Source: DAOPKN01 sp035391225 (GTDB taxonomy: Bacteria; Thermotogota; Thermotogae; MWEM01). From it: a DNA stretch of 21,946 nt. The notes below the pieces were generated by a model. The model was given only the letters and a program-made list of their open reading frames with translations, did not search any database and was not told the DNA's origin. Numbering within the stretch: position 1 is the stretch's first letter; every line of letters starts with the position of its first letter. Positions 6,589-14,962 of the stretch are shown here, one piece after another. Location of the stretch: the NCBI GenBank assembly GCA_035391225.1, contig DAOPKN010000036.1, positions 1 to 21,946 on the forward strand, read 5' to 3'. The translations under genes were made by a program, and so were the position numbers.

Positions 6589-8037
6589 TTGGAAAATGTT
6601 GGTTCGTTGAAAATCAATCGCAAGACCTTCATGGTTTCTGTTTTCATTTTGCTTTTCCTGATGATCTTGTCGGGGGTATTGACGCTCGTGTTGCCCACGG
6701 GAGCCTATGCCCGAGCCATGGAAGATGGAAGAGAAGTGATGGTTCCGGACAGTTTCACCTCCGTACCCCGGCCAGATTACCCTGTTTGGCGCTGGTTTTT
6801 GGCCCCGTTTGAGGTTTTGGGGAGCGAAGATGGTTCGCTGGTGGTGATGATTTCTTTTTTCATTCTCATGATCGGGGGAGCTTTTTCCGTTTTCCAGAAA
6901 ACGCGGATTCTCACCTACATCGTTAAGCGTTTGATTTTCCACTTTGAAAAGCGGAAGTACGTGTTGCTGGCCATCTTCGTGTTTGTTTTCATGTTGCTGG
7001 GTTCCCTGATGGGGATCTTCGAGGAAGTTGTTGCCTTGGTTCCCTTCATGATCATGGTTTCCTTTTCCATGGGGTGGGATTCGCTTACCGGCTTGGGAAT
7101 GAGCTTGTTGGCAACCGGTTTTGGATTTTCCGCAGCCATTGCGAATCCCTTTTCGCTTGGAATTGCCCAGCAACTATCCGGCCTCCCTGTGTTTTCCGGT
7201 GCGGAGTTACGCTGGCTCATCTTCGGTGTCACCTACCTGATGCTGTTGGTTTTCTTGGTTCCTTATGCCCGCATGGTCGAGAAAAGGCCGCGACGCTCGC
7301 CGGTGTTCGACGAGGATCTGGGCATTCGAAATCCTTTTCACCAGGCATTGTACGATTTCCAAACCGAAGACGAAAAAGTGAAGAAAGCCGCGTTCCTTTT
7401 CTTGATTGCCCTTCTCCTCGTCTTTCTTTTGGTGGTGTTTTCCCCGCTTCTGCCATTCCTTTCCGCGATTGTCCTACCCCTTTTCATCTTGATATTCACC
7501 GGCTTCGCCTTTTGGTGTGGTGTTGCAAGCGGACAGACGCTTTTTTCCGTGGCGGGGATTTTCGGGAAAGGCATTCTTGGGGTGGCTCCCGCGATCCTTT
7601 TGATTCTGATGGCGTCCAGTGTGAAGTACATCATTGCAAGTGGTAGTGTTTTGGATACCCTGTTGCATTACATGGTAAACGCCATTTCTTCAGCTCCCCT
7701 ATACCTTTCGGTGATTTACATGTACTTGTTGGTGCTGGGATTGAACTTGTTCATCGGTTCTGCTTCGGCAAAGGCATTCCTCGTGATGCCCATTTTGGCC
7801 CCTCTTGCTGACATGGTGGGTGTGACGCGCCAAACAGCGGTTCTTGCCTTCTGCCTGGGGGATGGCTTCTCCAACCTCCTGTATCCCACAAACACGGTTT
7901 TGCTGGTGGCGTTGGGCCTCACCGTGGTCGGTTTTTCCCGATGGTTCAAGTGGGTTTTCAAGATCCAATTCCTCATGTTTTTCCTCTCGATCCTCTTCCT
8001 CCTCTTCTCGGTATGGATTGGCTACGGGCCCTATTAA
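6589..8037 (+). CDS. YfcC-family (DcuC superfamily) permease
   Basis: This is a 482-residue integral membrane protein with about twelve hydrophobic segments. The TTG start has a GGGGAG site 6 bp upstream. Family marks include the early VLPTGAY motif (35-41), a central ANPFSLGIAQ stretch, and the C-terminal SAKAFLVMPILAPLADMVGV and CLGDGFSNLLYPTN blocks. YfcC proteins are putative secondary transporters for amino acids, peptides or organic acids; their substrates are poorly defined. The gene begins 43 bp after the ABC ATPase with no terminator between, so it shares the aromatic attenuator. An aromatic amino acid, or a product of aromatic metabolism, is therefore a reasonable guess at its substrate. 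Confidence 0.83.
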   Translation: MENVGSLKINRKTFMVSVFILLFLMILSGVLTLVLPTGAYARAMEDGREVMVPDSFTSVPRPDYPVWRWFLAPFEVLGSEDGSLVVMISFFILMIGGAFSVFQKTRILTYIVKRLIFHFEKRKYVLLAIFVFVFMLLGSLMGIFEEVVALVPFMIMVSFSMGWDSLTGLGMSLLATGFGFSAAIANPFSLGIAQQLSGLPVFSGAELRWLIFGVTYLMLLVFLVPYARMVEKRPRRSPVFDEDLGIRNPFHQALYDFQTEDEKVKKAAFLFLIALLLVFLLVVFSPLLPFLSAIVLPLFILIFTGFAFWCGVASGQTLFSVAGIFGKGILGVAPAILLILMASSVKYIIASGSVLDTLLHYMVNAISSAPLYLSVIYMYLLVLGLNLFIGSASAKAFLVMPILAPLADMVGVTRQTAVLAFCLGDGFSNLLYPTNTVLLVALGLTVVGFSRWFKWVFKIQFLMFFLSILFLLFSVWIGYGPY

Positions 8038-8050
8038 TGGAGGTCTTCCG

Positions 8051-8416
8051 TTGAACGGATCCCTGGAGATGTGCCGGGAGTCTTCCACCTGCCGACAGAA
8101 ATTCACCGTGCCCGGGATATCCCTTTGCAGTGCGCGTTACCAGGTAAGCGGGGAAATGATCGATTTCCGATACCTACTGCGGCAACGGGAAAACCCAGGC
8201 GAAGAGCTTTTCGGTACTTGCTGCGCATGCGGCACCTTGGGGGAATCGAATCTCGGTTGCGGGGAAAACGTGCGAGCGTTGGCGGCGGAAAATGCCTGGA
8301 AGAGGCTTCTCCGGAAATGGTTTTCCCAACTTTTGATCCCCGGCGGGGATGGAGAACTGGTAGTTTCGAGGGATTTCCCAGCGGAGAGGCCTTCCCAAAT
8401 GCCCCATTCCTTTTGA
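8051..8416 (+). CDS. Small cysteine-rich protein, unknown
   Basis: This is a 121-residue frame whose TTG start has a GGAGG (8039-8043) 7 bp upstream. It begins 13 bp after the YfcC stop, as expected for a last gene of the operon. It is soluble, with a basic, Trp-containing helix near AAENAWKRLLRKWFSQLL. Cysteines are grouped: C-x5-C near the N-terminus, one in SLCSARY, a CCACG cluster and one in LGCGEN, suggesting metal or Fe-S binding or thiol chemistry. I recognise no family. The alternative is that this is non-coding 3' sequence, but the placed ribosome site and protein-like composition favour a gene. Confidence 0.5.
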   Translation: MNGSLEMCRESSTCRQKFTVPGISLCSARYQVSGEMIDFRYLLRQRENPGEELFGTCCACGTLGESNLGCGENVRALAAENAWKRLLRKWFSQLLIPGGDGELVVSRDFPAERPSQMPHSF

Positions 8417-8500
8417 GCGGACGTTTTCGCCTATTCCCGCTGAGAAACTCAATTTTCTTCGATTCCCTTGGAGAATCCTGTATTTTTTACCAAGCTTTTG

Positions 8501-8509
8501 TGATACAAT
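8501..8509 (+). promoter_or_regulatory. Extended -10 promoter of the peptide transporter operon
   Basis: TGATACAAT is an extended -10 (TGN plus TACAAT) 106 bp before the binding-protein ATG. The AT-rich -35 zone (8481-8487) matches consensus poorly. The roughly 100-nt untranslated leader contains short G/C-rich repeats but no strong terminator. Confidence 0.55.
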
Positions 8510-8614
8510 AAACTATCTCTTTCGCGCGTTTCCTTCGCTTCCGCGGGTGGAAGGGGAAGTGACCCCCTTACATAATCCCGTTTTCAAGGGACATTCTTTT
8601 TTGGAGGTGTTTGT

Positions 8615-10183
8615 ATGAAACGAACTGCCCTGGTTTTGGTTTTCGTGTTGTTGCTGTCTTTCGCTGCTTTTTCTGCGAAGATTCCCTCCGACACGGTCGT
8701 GATTGCCGCGAATACTGGCATTTTCATCACACTTGATCCCGGTGGAGTGTACGAGGTTCTCCCGGGAAAAGTGGTGGATGCGTGTTACGCAAAGCTCGTG
8801 GACCTAAAGGTGGAGAATGAAACCCTGGTTCCCAGGCTGGTTCTGGCCGAGAAGCTCGATATTTCCGAGGATGGAATGACCTACACGTTTACCCTCAAGG
8901 ACGACGTGAAGTTCTCCAACGGCGATCCGGTGACAGTGGATGACATGATTTGGACCGTCAAACGCTTCCTCAAGATGGGAAAGTCCGCTGTTTGGTTGCT
9001 GGAAAGCATCGGCATCAACCTGGAAAACATGGACCAAACCATTCAGAAAGTGGGGGAACGGGGTGTTTCTTTCACCTTTGACAAGCCCTACGCCCAAAAC
9101 ATCGTGCTTGGAATCCTGACCAACCAGTTCACCGGTGTGATCAACGCCAAGGTGGCGTTGGAACACGAGGAAGATGGTGACATGGGAGAAGCGTGGCTTG
9201 CCGATCACAGTGCCGGTGCGGGCCCCTACGTTCTCCGCCAGTGGGAACGCAACAACTTGATCCTGCTGGAAGCCAACCCCTACTACTTCGAAGGCGAACC
9301 GGCGATCAAGCGCATCATGATCCGCGACGTTCCCGAGGCATCCAACCAGAGGTTGCTTGTGGAAAAGGGAGACGCGGACGTGGGTTGGAACATTCCCGCG
9401 CAATTGCTCGAGGAAATGGAAGGCAACCCGGACCTTCACATCGTCACCGTTCCCGGACATGGTAACGAGTACGTGGCCATGAACTGCAGCTACGGTCCGT
9501 TACAGGATCCCAAGGTGCGATTGGCGATCAAGTGGGCCATCGATTACGAGGGTGTCGTGGATCAAATCATGGGAGGCTACGCGCTGCTCGTACAGGGGTT
9601 CATCAACAAGGGGTACTTCGGGTACGTTCCGGAAAACCCATTCCAGCAAAACATCGCGAAGGCAAAACAGCTCCTTGCAGAAGCGGGCTACCCCAATGGC
9701 TTCGAAATCGAACTGATGACTTCCACCACGGACGAACGCAAGGCGGAGGCGCAAAAAGTACAGGCTGATCTTGCGCTGGTGGGAATCAAGGCCAACATCG
9801 TGATCCAGCAGGCTTCGCAGATGTATGCCAAGTACCGCCAACAGGGGCACCAGCTGATCATCGCCGGATGGGGCAACGACTACCCTGACCCCGATAACCT
9901 GGCGCAGGCACACGCCAATTACCGAGCGAACCAACTTGCCTGGCGGAACGCATGGTACGATGACTGGGCAGCAGATATCACTGAAGCCGCGCAGATCGAA
10001 CCCGATCCGGAAGTGCGCAAGCAGATGTACCGTGATTTGACGTTCTATTGGTATGACAATGGACCCTTTGCCCTGATGTACCAAACCATCGAGAAATGGC
10101 CCGTGCGCAATGAACTCAAGGGCTTCGAAGAGGCCGCTTTCGGCTACGGGATGGTTTTCGACTTTACCAAGCTGTACAAGTAA
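8615..10183 (+). CDS. Family 5 peptide-binding protein of an ABC transporter
   Basis: This is a 522-residue protein. The ATG has a GGAGG 7 bp upstream. Residues 1-21 are a signal peptide ending in FSA, with no lipobox cysteine, so the mature protein is expected to be soluble in a periplasm-like space. The SBP_bac_5 core is clear: LVPRLVLAEKLDISEDGMTY, FTLKDDVKFSNGDPVTVDDM, and the C-terminal GWGNDYPDPDNLAQAHANY. Members bind di- or oligopeptides, nickel or sugars; the neighbouring genes are the standard peptide set. It is the first gene of the operon and is followed by a terminator hairpin, the usual way to make more binding protein than membrane parts. Confidence 0.92.
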   Translation: MKRTALVLVFVLLLSFAAFSAKIPSDTVVIAANTGIFITLDPGGVYEVLPGKVVDACYAKLVDLKVENETLVPRLVLAEKLDISEDGMTYTFTLKDDVKFSNGDPVTVDDMIWTVKRFLKMGKSAVWLLESIGINLENMDQTIQKVGERGVSFTFDKPYAQNIVLGILTNQFTGVINAKVALEHEEDGDMGEAWLADHSAGAGPYVLRQWERNNLILLEANPYYFEGEPAIKRIMIRDVPEASNQRLLVEKGDADVGWNIPAQLLEEMEGNPDLHIVTVPGHGNEYVAMNCSYGPLQDPKVRLAIKWAIDYEGVVDQIMGGYALLVQGFINKGYFGYVPENPFQQNIAKAKQLLAEAGYPNGFEIELMTSTTDERKAEAQKVQADLALVGIKANIVIQQASQMYAKYRQQGHQLIIAGWGNDYPDPDNLAQAHANYRANQLAWRNAWYDDWAADITEAAQIEPDPEVRKQMYRDLTFYWYDNGPFALMYQTIEKWPVRNELKGFEEAAFGYGMVFDFTKLYK

Positions 10184-10220
10184 TCTTTTCCTTTCATAGC
10201 CCGCAGATCTCCTGTAGGCG

Positions 10221-10253
10221 CACCCCACCGCCAACCGGCGGTGGGGCATTTTT
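10221..10253 (+). terminator. Intra-operon terminator after the binding-protein gene
   Basis: CCCCACCGCC (10223-10232) and GGCGGTGGGG (10237-10246) form a 10-bp perfect stem with an AACC loop, followed by CA and five T residues. The permease genes continue 19 bp later without a new promoter that I can see, so it is probably a partial terminator or a 3' stabiliser of the binding-protein mRNA. Confidence 0.85.
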
Positions 10254-10271
10254 CAGGGATGGGGTGACGGG

Positions 10272-11282
10272 ATGAATATTTGGAGCTTCCTGGTCAAACG
10301 CCTGTTGCTGATGGTTATCGTACTCTTCGGTGTGAGCTGCATTGTTTTCTTCATCGCCCACGTGATCCCCGCGGACCCCGTCGGGGCGCTGGTGGGGGGC
10401 AACGCTCCTCCCGAGGTTGTCGACCGGATGCGAGCCAAGCTGGGATACGACCAGCCCATTGCTATTCAATTCGTACGATTCATTACCGGTGCCGTCCGCG
10501 GGGATTTTGGTATCTCGATCAAGACGAACAATCCGGTGATGGAAGACATTCGGAATTACTTCCCCGCGACCATGGAACTTGCCCTGGTGGCCATCGTGAT
10601 TTCGGTCTTCCTCGGCGTGGTGTTGGGGGTTCTCTCCGCGGTGCACCGCAACCGCTTGGTGGACCATTTTTCGCGGGTTTTCTCGATCCTGGGTGTGTCC
10701 ATGCCCGTTTTTTGGATCGGCTTGCTGTTGATCCTGTTGTTTTACTACAAGCTGGACTGGCTTCCCGGGGGGGGAAGGCTTGACTTCTTTAGCTACCCTC
10801 CGGATCGCATCACCGGGATGTACCTGTTGGATTCCCTGTTAACCGGGAACTGGGAGGCTTTCAAGGATGCCTTCTTGCACATCCTGTTGCCCGCCTTCGT
10901 GTTGGGGTACAATTCCACAGCTTCCATTGCCCGGATCACCCGTTCGAGCATGCTGGAAGTGCTCAAGCAAGACTACATTCGCACCGCCAAATCGAAGGGG
11001 TTGCGCCGCCGGTTGGTGATTTACAGGCATGGGCTACGTAATGCGCTCATTCCAACGGTGACCATTATTGGACTGGTTTTCGGGGGACTACTGGAAGGAG
11101 CTGTGCTCACCGAAACGGTATTCTCCTGGCCAGGCCTTGGACGCTACATCACTGCCGGGCTCCTTTCGCTGGATTACCCTGCCGTCATGGGGGGGACGTT
11201 GTACATTGCCTTCATCTATTCCCTGGCCAACTTGATCGTGGATTTCCTGTACGCGATCTTGGATCCCAGGATGAGGACGTGA
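10272..11282 (+). CDS. Peptide ABC transporter permease, DppB/OppB type
   Basis: This is a 336-residue, six-segment permease with a GGGGTGA-like ribosome site. The amino-terminal pattern (RLLLMVIVLFGVSCIVFFIA, then HVIPADP) and the cytoplasmic coupling loop with DYIRTAKSKG at 234-243 are diagnostic of the DppB/OppB family. It pairs with the next gene to form the channel. It lies downstream of the partial terminator, so it is likely made at a lower level than the binding protein. Confidence 0.93.
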   Translation: MNIWSFLVKRLLLMVIVLFGVSCIVFFIAHVIPADPVGALVGGNAPPEVVDRMRAKLGYDQPIAIQFVRFITGAVRGDFGISIKTNNPVMEDIRNYFPATMELALVAIVISVFLGVVLGVLSAVHRNRLVDHFSRVFSILGVSMPVFWIGLLLILLFYYKLDWLPGGGRLDFFSYPPDRITGMYLLDSLLTGNWEAFKDAFLHILLPAFVLGYNSTASIARITRSSMLEVLKQDYIRTAKSKGLRRRLVIYRHGLRNALIPTVTIIGLVFGGLLEGAVLTETVFSWPGLGRYITAGLLSLDYPAVMGGTLYIAFIYSLANLIVDFLYAILDPRMRT

Positions 11283-11286
11283 TCGC

Positions 11287-12177
11287 ATGAAGACGAAAAC
11301 CAAGCTCAACAGCTTTTCCCTCAAAAATAAGCCGTACCTGGATGACCTCAAGCATACCTGGTATCTCTGGAAGAAGAGCCGATTGACCATGGTTGGCTCG
11401 ATCCTGATCCTGTTCTTTTTGGCGGTTGCCCTTTTTTCTCCACTGCTGATGCCCTTTGATCCAGTTACCCAAGACTTGCCCAACAAGCTAAGGCCCCCTT
11501 CCTGGCAACACCTTTTTGGTACCGACCAGTTCGGGAGGGACATCTTCAGCCGTGTCATCGCGGGGTCAAGGCTTGCGCTGTGGATCATTCTCTTGGTTTC
11601 GGTGATCAGCGGAGGCATCGGGACAACCATCGGGATCATTGCCGGGTACTTCGGCGGGTTCATCGATGACCTTCTCATGCGCATCACCGACATGTTCCTG
11701 GCATTTCCCAGCTTGGTGTTGGCGATGGCATTTGCCGCGATGATGGGACCGAACCTCACCAACATGATCATTGCCATCTCGCTGGTCTACTGGACCACCT
11801 ACGCACGGCTTGCGCGGGCAGAAGCCATCAAGATCAAGAACCAGCCGTACATCGAATCCATCCGTTCCGTGGGTGCCGGGAACCTCCGGATCATCTTCCT
11901 GCACGTTTTGCCCATGTGCATTTCCCCGGTTCTGGTACAACTCACGTTGCGCATGGGAACCATCATTCTCACGGCGGCTGGGTTAGGCTTCCTTGGCTTG
12001 GGGGCGCAACCCCCTACCCCCGAATGGGGGGCCATGGTAAGCGATGGAAGGAACTTCCTTGTGGACCAGTGGTGGATCTCCACGTTTCCGGGTTTCGCGA
12101 TCATCCTGGTGGTTCTGGGCTTCAACCTTCTTGGGGATGGCATCCGTGATATGCTGGATCCCCGGTTGCGGAGGTGA
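11287..12177 (+). CDS. Peptide ABC transporter permease, DppC/OppC type
   Basis: This is a 296-residue permease starting 4 bp after the previous stop. HLFGTDQFGRDIFSR (75-89) and the coupling loop ARLARAEAIKIKNQPYIESI (174-193) are DppC/OppC signatures. The N-terminal cytoplasmic stretch of about 30 residues before the first membrane segment is also typical. Stop and start are tightly packed with the next ATPase gene. Confidence 0.93.
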   Translation: MKTKTKLNSFSLKNKPYLDDLKHTWYLWKKSRLTMVGSILILFFLAVALFSPLLMPFDPVTQDLPNKLRPPSWQHLFGTDQFGRDIFSRVIAGSRLALWIILLVSVISGGIGTTIGIIAGYFGGFIDDLLMRITDMFLAFPSLVLAMAFAAMMGPNLTNMIIAISLVYWTTYARLARAEAIKIKNQPYIESIRSVGAGNLRIIFLHVLPMCISPVLVQLTLRMGTIILTAAGLGFLGLGAQPPTPEWGAMVSDGRNFLVDQWWISTFPGFAIILVVLGFNLLGDGIRDMLDPRLRR

Positions 12178-12182
12178 TGGGC

Positions 12183-13175
12183 ATGGAAACGCGTGGCAAC
12201 TTGCTGGACGTTCACCAGCTCAAAGTCGTTTTTTACACCTACCGTGGAGTGATCCAGGCTCTGAACGGCGTGGAACTGTGGATGGATAAGGGGCAGCGTT
12301 TGGGGGTCGTTGGTGAGACGGGTTGTGGAAAATCCGTGACTGCCCAATCGGTGATGCGCCTGATTGAAGACCCGGGAGAAATCCAGGAGGGACACATCTT
12401 TTTCCAGGGGAAGGACCTTCTGAAGATGCGCGAGGAACAGATGGAGGAGATCCGGGGACGTGATATTTCCATGATCTTTCAGGAACCCCGTTCGGCGCTC
12501 AATCCCGTGATGAAGGTGAGTTTCCAAATCGCCGAGGTGATCGGAAAGGTGCAGAAGAAACCCATCAAGTCGGTGTACCCGCAGGTGGAAGAGATCCTTC
12601 AATTCGTGGGATTGGATGCGAAGCGACTCATGAACATGTACCCCCACGAGCTCAGCGGTGGCATGGCCCAACGCGTGATGATCGGGATGGGACTGGCGTC
12701 GCGCCCCAAGTTGCTCATTGCCGACGAGCCGACCTCGGCGTTGGATGTGACCATTCAAGCCCAAATCCTGGAACTGCTCGACAAGCTTGTTTCCGAACTG
12801 GGAAACGCGGTGATGATGATTTCCCATGATATGGGTGTGGTGGCGGAGTTTTGCGACCAGATCCTGGTGATGTACGCGGGGAACTCCGCGGAATTTGCAC
12901 CCACGAAAACCCTGTTCCAAAACCCACTGCACCCGTATACCAAGGGTCTTTTGAAGGCCGTTCCGCGCATCGGAAGGACCGATGAGCTCCAGGCTATAGC
13001 CGGAACCGTTCCGGATCTGGTGAATCCTCCTTCCGGATGCCGTTTCCACAAGCGTTGCCCACATGCCATGGAAAAGTGCAAGGAAAAGCGGCCTCCCTTC
13101 GTGGAAGTGGAACAGAACCATTTCGTGGCTTGCTACCTTTTCTCCGACCTCCAAGGGGGTGCGGTTCATGGATAA
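12183..13175 (+). CDS. Peptide ABC transporter ATPase, DppD/OppD type
   Basis: This is a 330-residue ATPase. I chose the ATG at 12183 because the GCGGAGG at 12168-12174 is 8 bp upstream; GTG 12174 and ATG 12177 are too close to that site. Walker A is GETGCGKS (44-51), the Q-loop is IFQEPRSALNP, the signature LSGGMAQR (157-164) and Walker B LLIADE (177-182). The C-terminal oligopeptide-transporter extension has Cys286, Cys292, Cys299 and Cys317 in a CRFHKRCP-x6-C arrangement, the pattern linked to a [4Fe-4S] cluster in peptide transporter ATPases. It overlaps the next gene by 8 bp. Confidence 0.92.
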   Translation: METRGNLLDVHQLKVVFYTYRGVIQALNGVELWMDKGQRLGVVGETGCGKSVTAQSVMRLIEDPGEIQEGHIFFQGKDLLKMREEQMEEIRGRDISMIFQEPRSALNPVMKVSFQIAEVIGKVQKKPIKSVYPQVEEILQFVGLDAKRLMNMYPHELSGGMAQRVMIGMGLASRPKLLIADEPTSALDVTIQAQILELLDKLVSELGNAVMMISHDMGVVAEFCDQILVMYAGNSAEFAPTKTLFQNPLHPYTKGLLKAVPRIGRTDELQAIAGTVPDLVNPPSGCRFHKRCPHAMEKCKEKRPPFVEVEQNHFVACYLFSDLQGGAVHG

Positions 13176-14154
13176 ATCCACGACTCTTTTGCGCATCGAG
13201 GATCTTTCCAAGTTCTTTGCCATCAAAAAGAACCTCTTTTCCCGGTCCGCATACGTGAAAGCGGTGGACCACGTTTCGCTGCAGGTTCCGCAAGGTTCCA
13301 CCTTCGCGGTGGTGGGAGAATCGGGGTCAGGAAAAACCACGTTGGGGCGGACCATCTTGAAACTCATCGATCCCACCGGTGGAAAGGTTATCATGGATGG
13401 AAAAGACATTCTTTCCCTGGACAAGAAAGATTTCCTGGAGTACCGACGCAAAATGCAGATCGTATTCCAGGATCCGTACAACTCGCTGCACCCGCGCAAG
13501 TTGGTGAAGACCATCATCGCGGAGGGCATGAAGATACATTTCAAGGGTATTGGGGAAAGTGAAATCCGGGAGCGCATCCGGGACGTCCTGGAACAGGTGG
13601 GGCTTCGCGAGGAGCACATGTTCCGTTACCCGCACGAGTTCTCGGGAGGGCAACGCCAACGCATTGCTTTCGCGCGGGCTATCGTTCTCAACCCCCGCTT
13701 CGTGGTGTTGGACGAACCCACTTCCGCGTTGGACGTTTCGGTACAGGCCATGGTGCTCAAGCTGTTGAAAGAAACCAAGAAAGAAAAGGGGCTTACCTAC
13801 CTGTTCATCACGCACGACCTTTCCGTGGTGGATTACCTTGCCGACCAGGTGGCCGTGATGTACCTGGGGCAAGTGGTGGAAAAGGGACCCAAGTCCACCG
13901 TTTTCCAGCATCCCGCACATCCCTACACGCGGCTGCTGATGAACTCCAACCCGGTTCCCGATCCCTTCGCACAGCGCGAAAAGCAGATCGTGAAAGGGGA
14001 GATCCCCAGCCCGGTGGACCCTCCAAAAGGATGCCGCTTCCACACGCGTTGCCCTTTCGTACAGCCCAAATGCAAGGAGAAAGAGCCTTCACTGGAGCCG
14101 TTCAAGGGCAACCCCGAGCACGTGGTGAAATGCTTCTTTCCACTGGATACCTGA
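13168..14154 (+). CDS. Peptide ABC transporter ATPase, DppF/OppF type
   Basis: This is a 328-residue ATPase. The ATG at 13168 has a GGGGG site 8 bp upstream and overlaps the previous gene by 8 bp; the longer in-frame start at 13063 would add 35 residues read through that gene. Walker A is GESGSGKTT (50-58), the Q-loop VFQDPYNSLHPR, the signature FSGGQRQR (158-165) and Walker B FVVLDEPTSALD (178-189). It carries the same C-terminal cysteine set (Cys289, 295, 302, 322). It is the last gene of the peptide transporter operon. Confidence 0.93.
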   Translation: MDKSTTLLRIEDLSKFFAIKKNLFSRSAYVKAVDHVSLQVPQGSTFAVVGESGSGKTTLGRTILKLIDPTGGKVIMDGKDILSLDKKDFLEYRRKMQIVFQDPYNSLHPRKLVKTIIAEGMKIHFKGIGESEIRERIRDVLEQVGLREEHMFRYPHEFSGGQRQRIAFARAIVLNPRFVVLDEPTSALDVSVQAMVLKLLKETKKEKGLTYLFITHDLSVVDYLADQVAVMYLGQVVEKGPKSTVFQHPAHPYTRLLMNSNPVPDPFAQREKQIVKGEIPSPVDPPKGCRFHTRCPFVQPKCKEKEPSLEPFKGNPEHVVKCFFPLDT

Positions 14155-14164
14155 ACCCGCTTTC

Positions 14165-14962
14165 TCAAACCCCTCCTTCCGGGAGGGGTTTGTTCTCCGG
14201 GACAAAGGCAATGTTTCCGCAAGCTCCCAGCGTCGAACCGCAAATAAAAACCCCACCCGAAATTTCCGAGAAAGAACGGGCGTGTTCTGCCACCCGGGGA
14301 ACGTCGGCGGGGCAGTGCACCTGGTTGGCAAAAAAGGTGGCAGCCGCATCGGCGATAAGCGAATCTTTGGCCAGGATCACCACGGCGTCGGCTTTCCCAA
14401 AACTTAACGAGTGGCCCAGGGTTCCGGAGGAGGTGCAGACGCCAATGGGTTGGTCTTGGGTTCGCACGTGCAGTTGCAATCGATCCCCAAAGGGGCTGGT
14501 ACGCGCGTCGATGCGAACACGGCGAGCGGAAGAAGTGGCAAGAAGGCAGTCACCCCCGTTTTCGACGAGGAGCTCGGAACAGTGGGGAGCAAGCGCTTGT
14601 GCCAGGTAGTGGTTTACTGCCCCTGCCACGCAAGCCATGGGGCCAACGCCGAACAGAAGCGATGCCCGACACATGTGAGACAAGATGGCGGGTGGGGGTT
14701 GGGAAGAGGATGCGCAACGAGGGGAAACCGGTTCCAATGCGGTGAAGAACCCGCGGAACCACTTTTCTGCTTCCAGGATCTCTCCCCGGATGTTCCCCAG
14801 GATTTCCCGCGAGAGGGACTGCAAGGGTCGGTCGCAGGAGAGTTGTAGGTCACTTTCCCCCATGCGAATCCTCCAGGAATGCAACCCTTGCGGCTGCATT
14901 TGGTTTCGGTAATCACGTTCCAAGGGCAGATTCGGAAGAAGGGTCAGCCAGTTGGATCGCAC
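14165..14962 (-). CDS. COG2122 / UPF0280 ApbE-like protein of homocysteine synthesis
   Basis: Up to 265 residues. Family blocks are visible: MCRASLLFGVGPMACVAGAV (97-116), ELLVENGGDCLL (130-141) and IGVCTSSGTLGHSLSFGKAD (173-192), with conserved Cys176. COG2122 proteins resemble ApbE folds. In Methanosarcina acetivorans a member (MA1715, from memory) was linked to sulfide-dependent homocysteine formation together with the DUF39/ferredoxin pair. The start is uncertain. GTG 14962 overlaps the ferredoxin gene by 50 bp and lacks a good ribosome site; TTG 14923 would give 252 residues and a smaller overlap. It is the last gene of the lysC operon, which strongly supports the assigned role. Confidence 0.83.
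   Translation of the reverse strand: MRSNWLTLLPNLPLERDYRNQMQPQGLHSWRIRMGESDLQLSCDRPLQSLSREILGNIRGEILEAEKWFRGFFTALEPVSPRCASSSQPPPAILSHMCRASLLFGVGPMACVAGAVNHYLAQALAPHCSELLVENGGDCLLATSSARRVRIDARTSPFGDRLQLHVRTQDQPIGVCTSSGTLGHSLSFGKADAVVILAKDSLIADAAATFFANQVHCPADVPRVAEHARSFSEISGGVFICGSTLGACGNIAFVPENKPLPEGGV
14167..14191. terminator. Bidirectional hairpin between convergent operons
   Basis: AAACCCCTCC (14167-14176) and GGAGGGGTTT (14182-14191) form a 10-bp stem around a five-base loop. It begins within the stop codon of the minus-strand COG2122 gene and lies 12 bp after the DppF stop, so it can serve both. The T runs are short on both sides, so efficiency may be modest. Confidence 0.75.

Noticed and set aside
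8572..8602. Hairpin plus T-rich stretch just before the binding-protein ATG as another attenuator
   Set aside because: The stem (TCCC/GGGA) is only four pairs and the T run is separated from it; no leader peptide with repeated codons precedes it.
11799..13619. 606-codon open frame on the minus strand opposite the peptide permease and ATPase genes
   Set aside because: It is antisense to strongly conserved DppC/D/F genes, has a composition unlike its neighbours and no ribosome site; similar antisense frames at 2440-3381 and 4632-5663 are rejected for the same reason.
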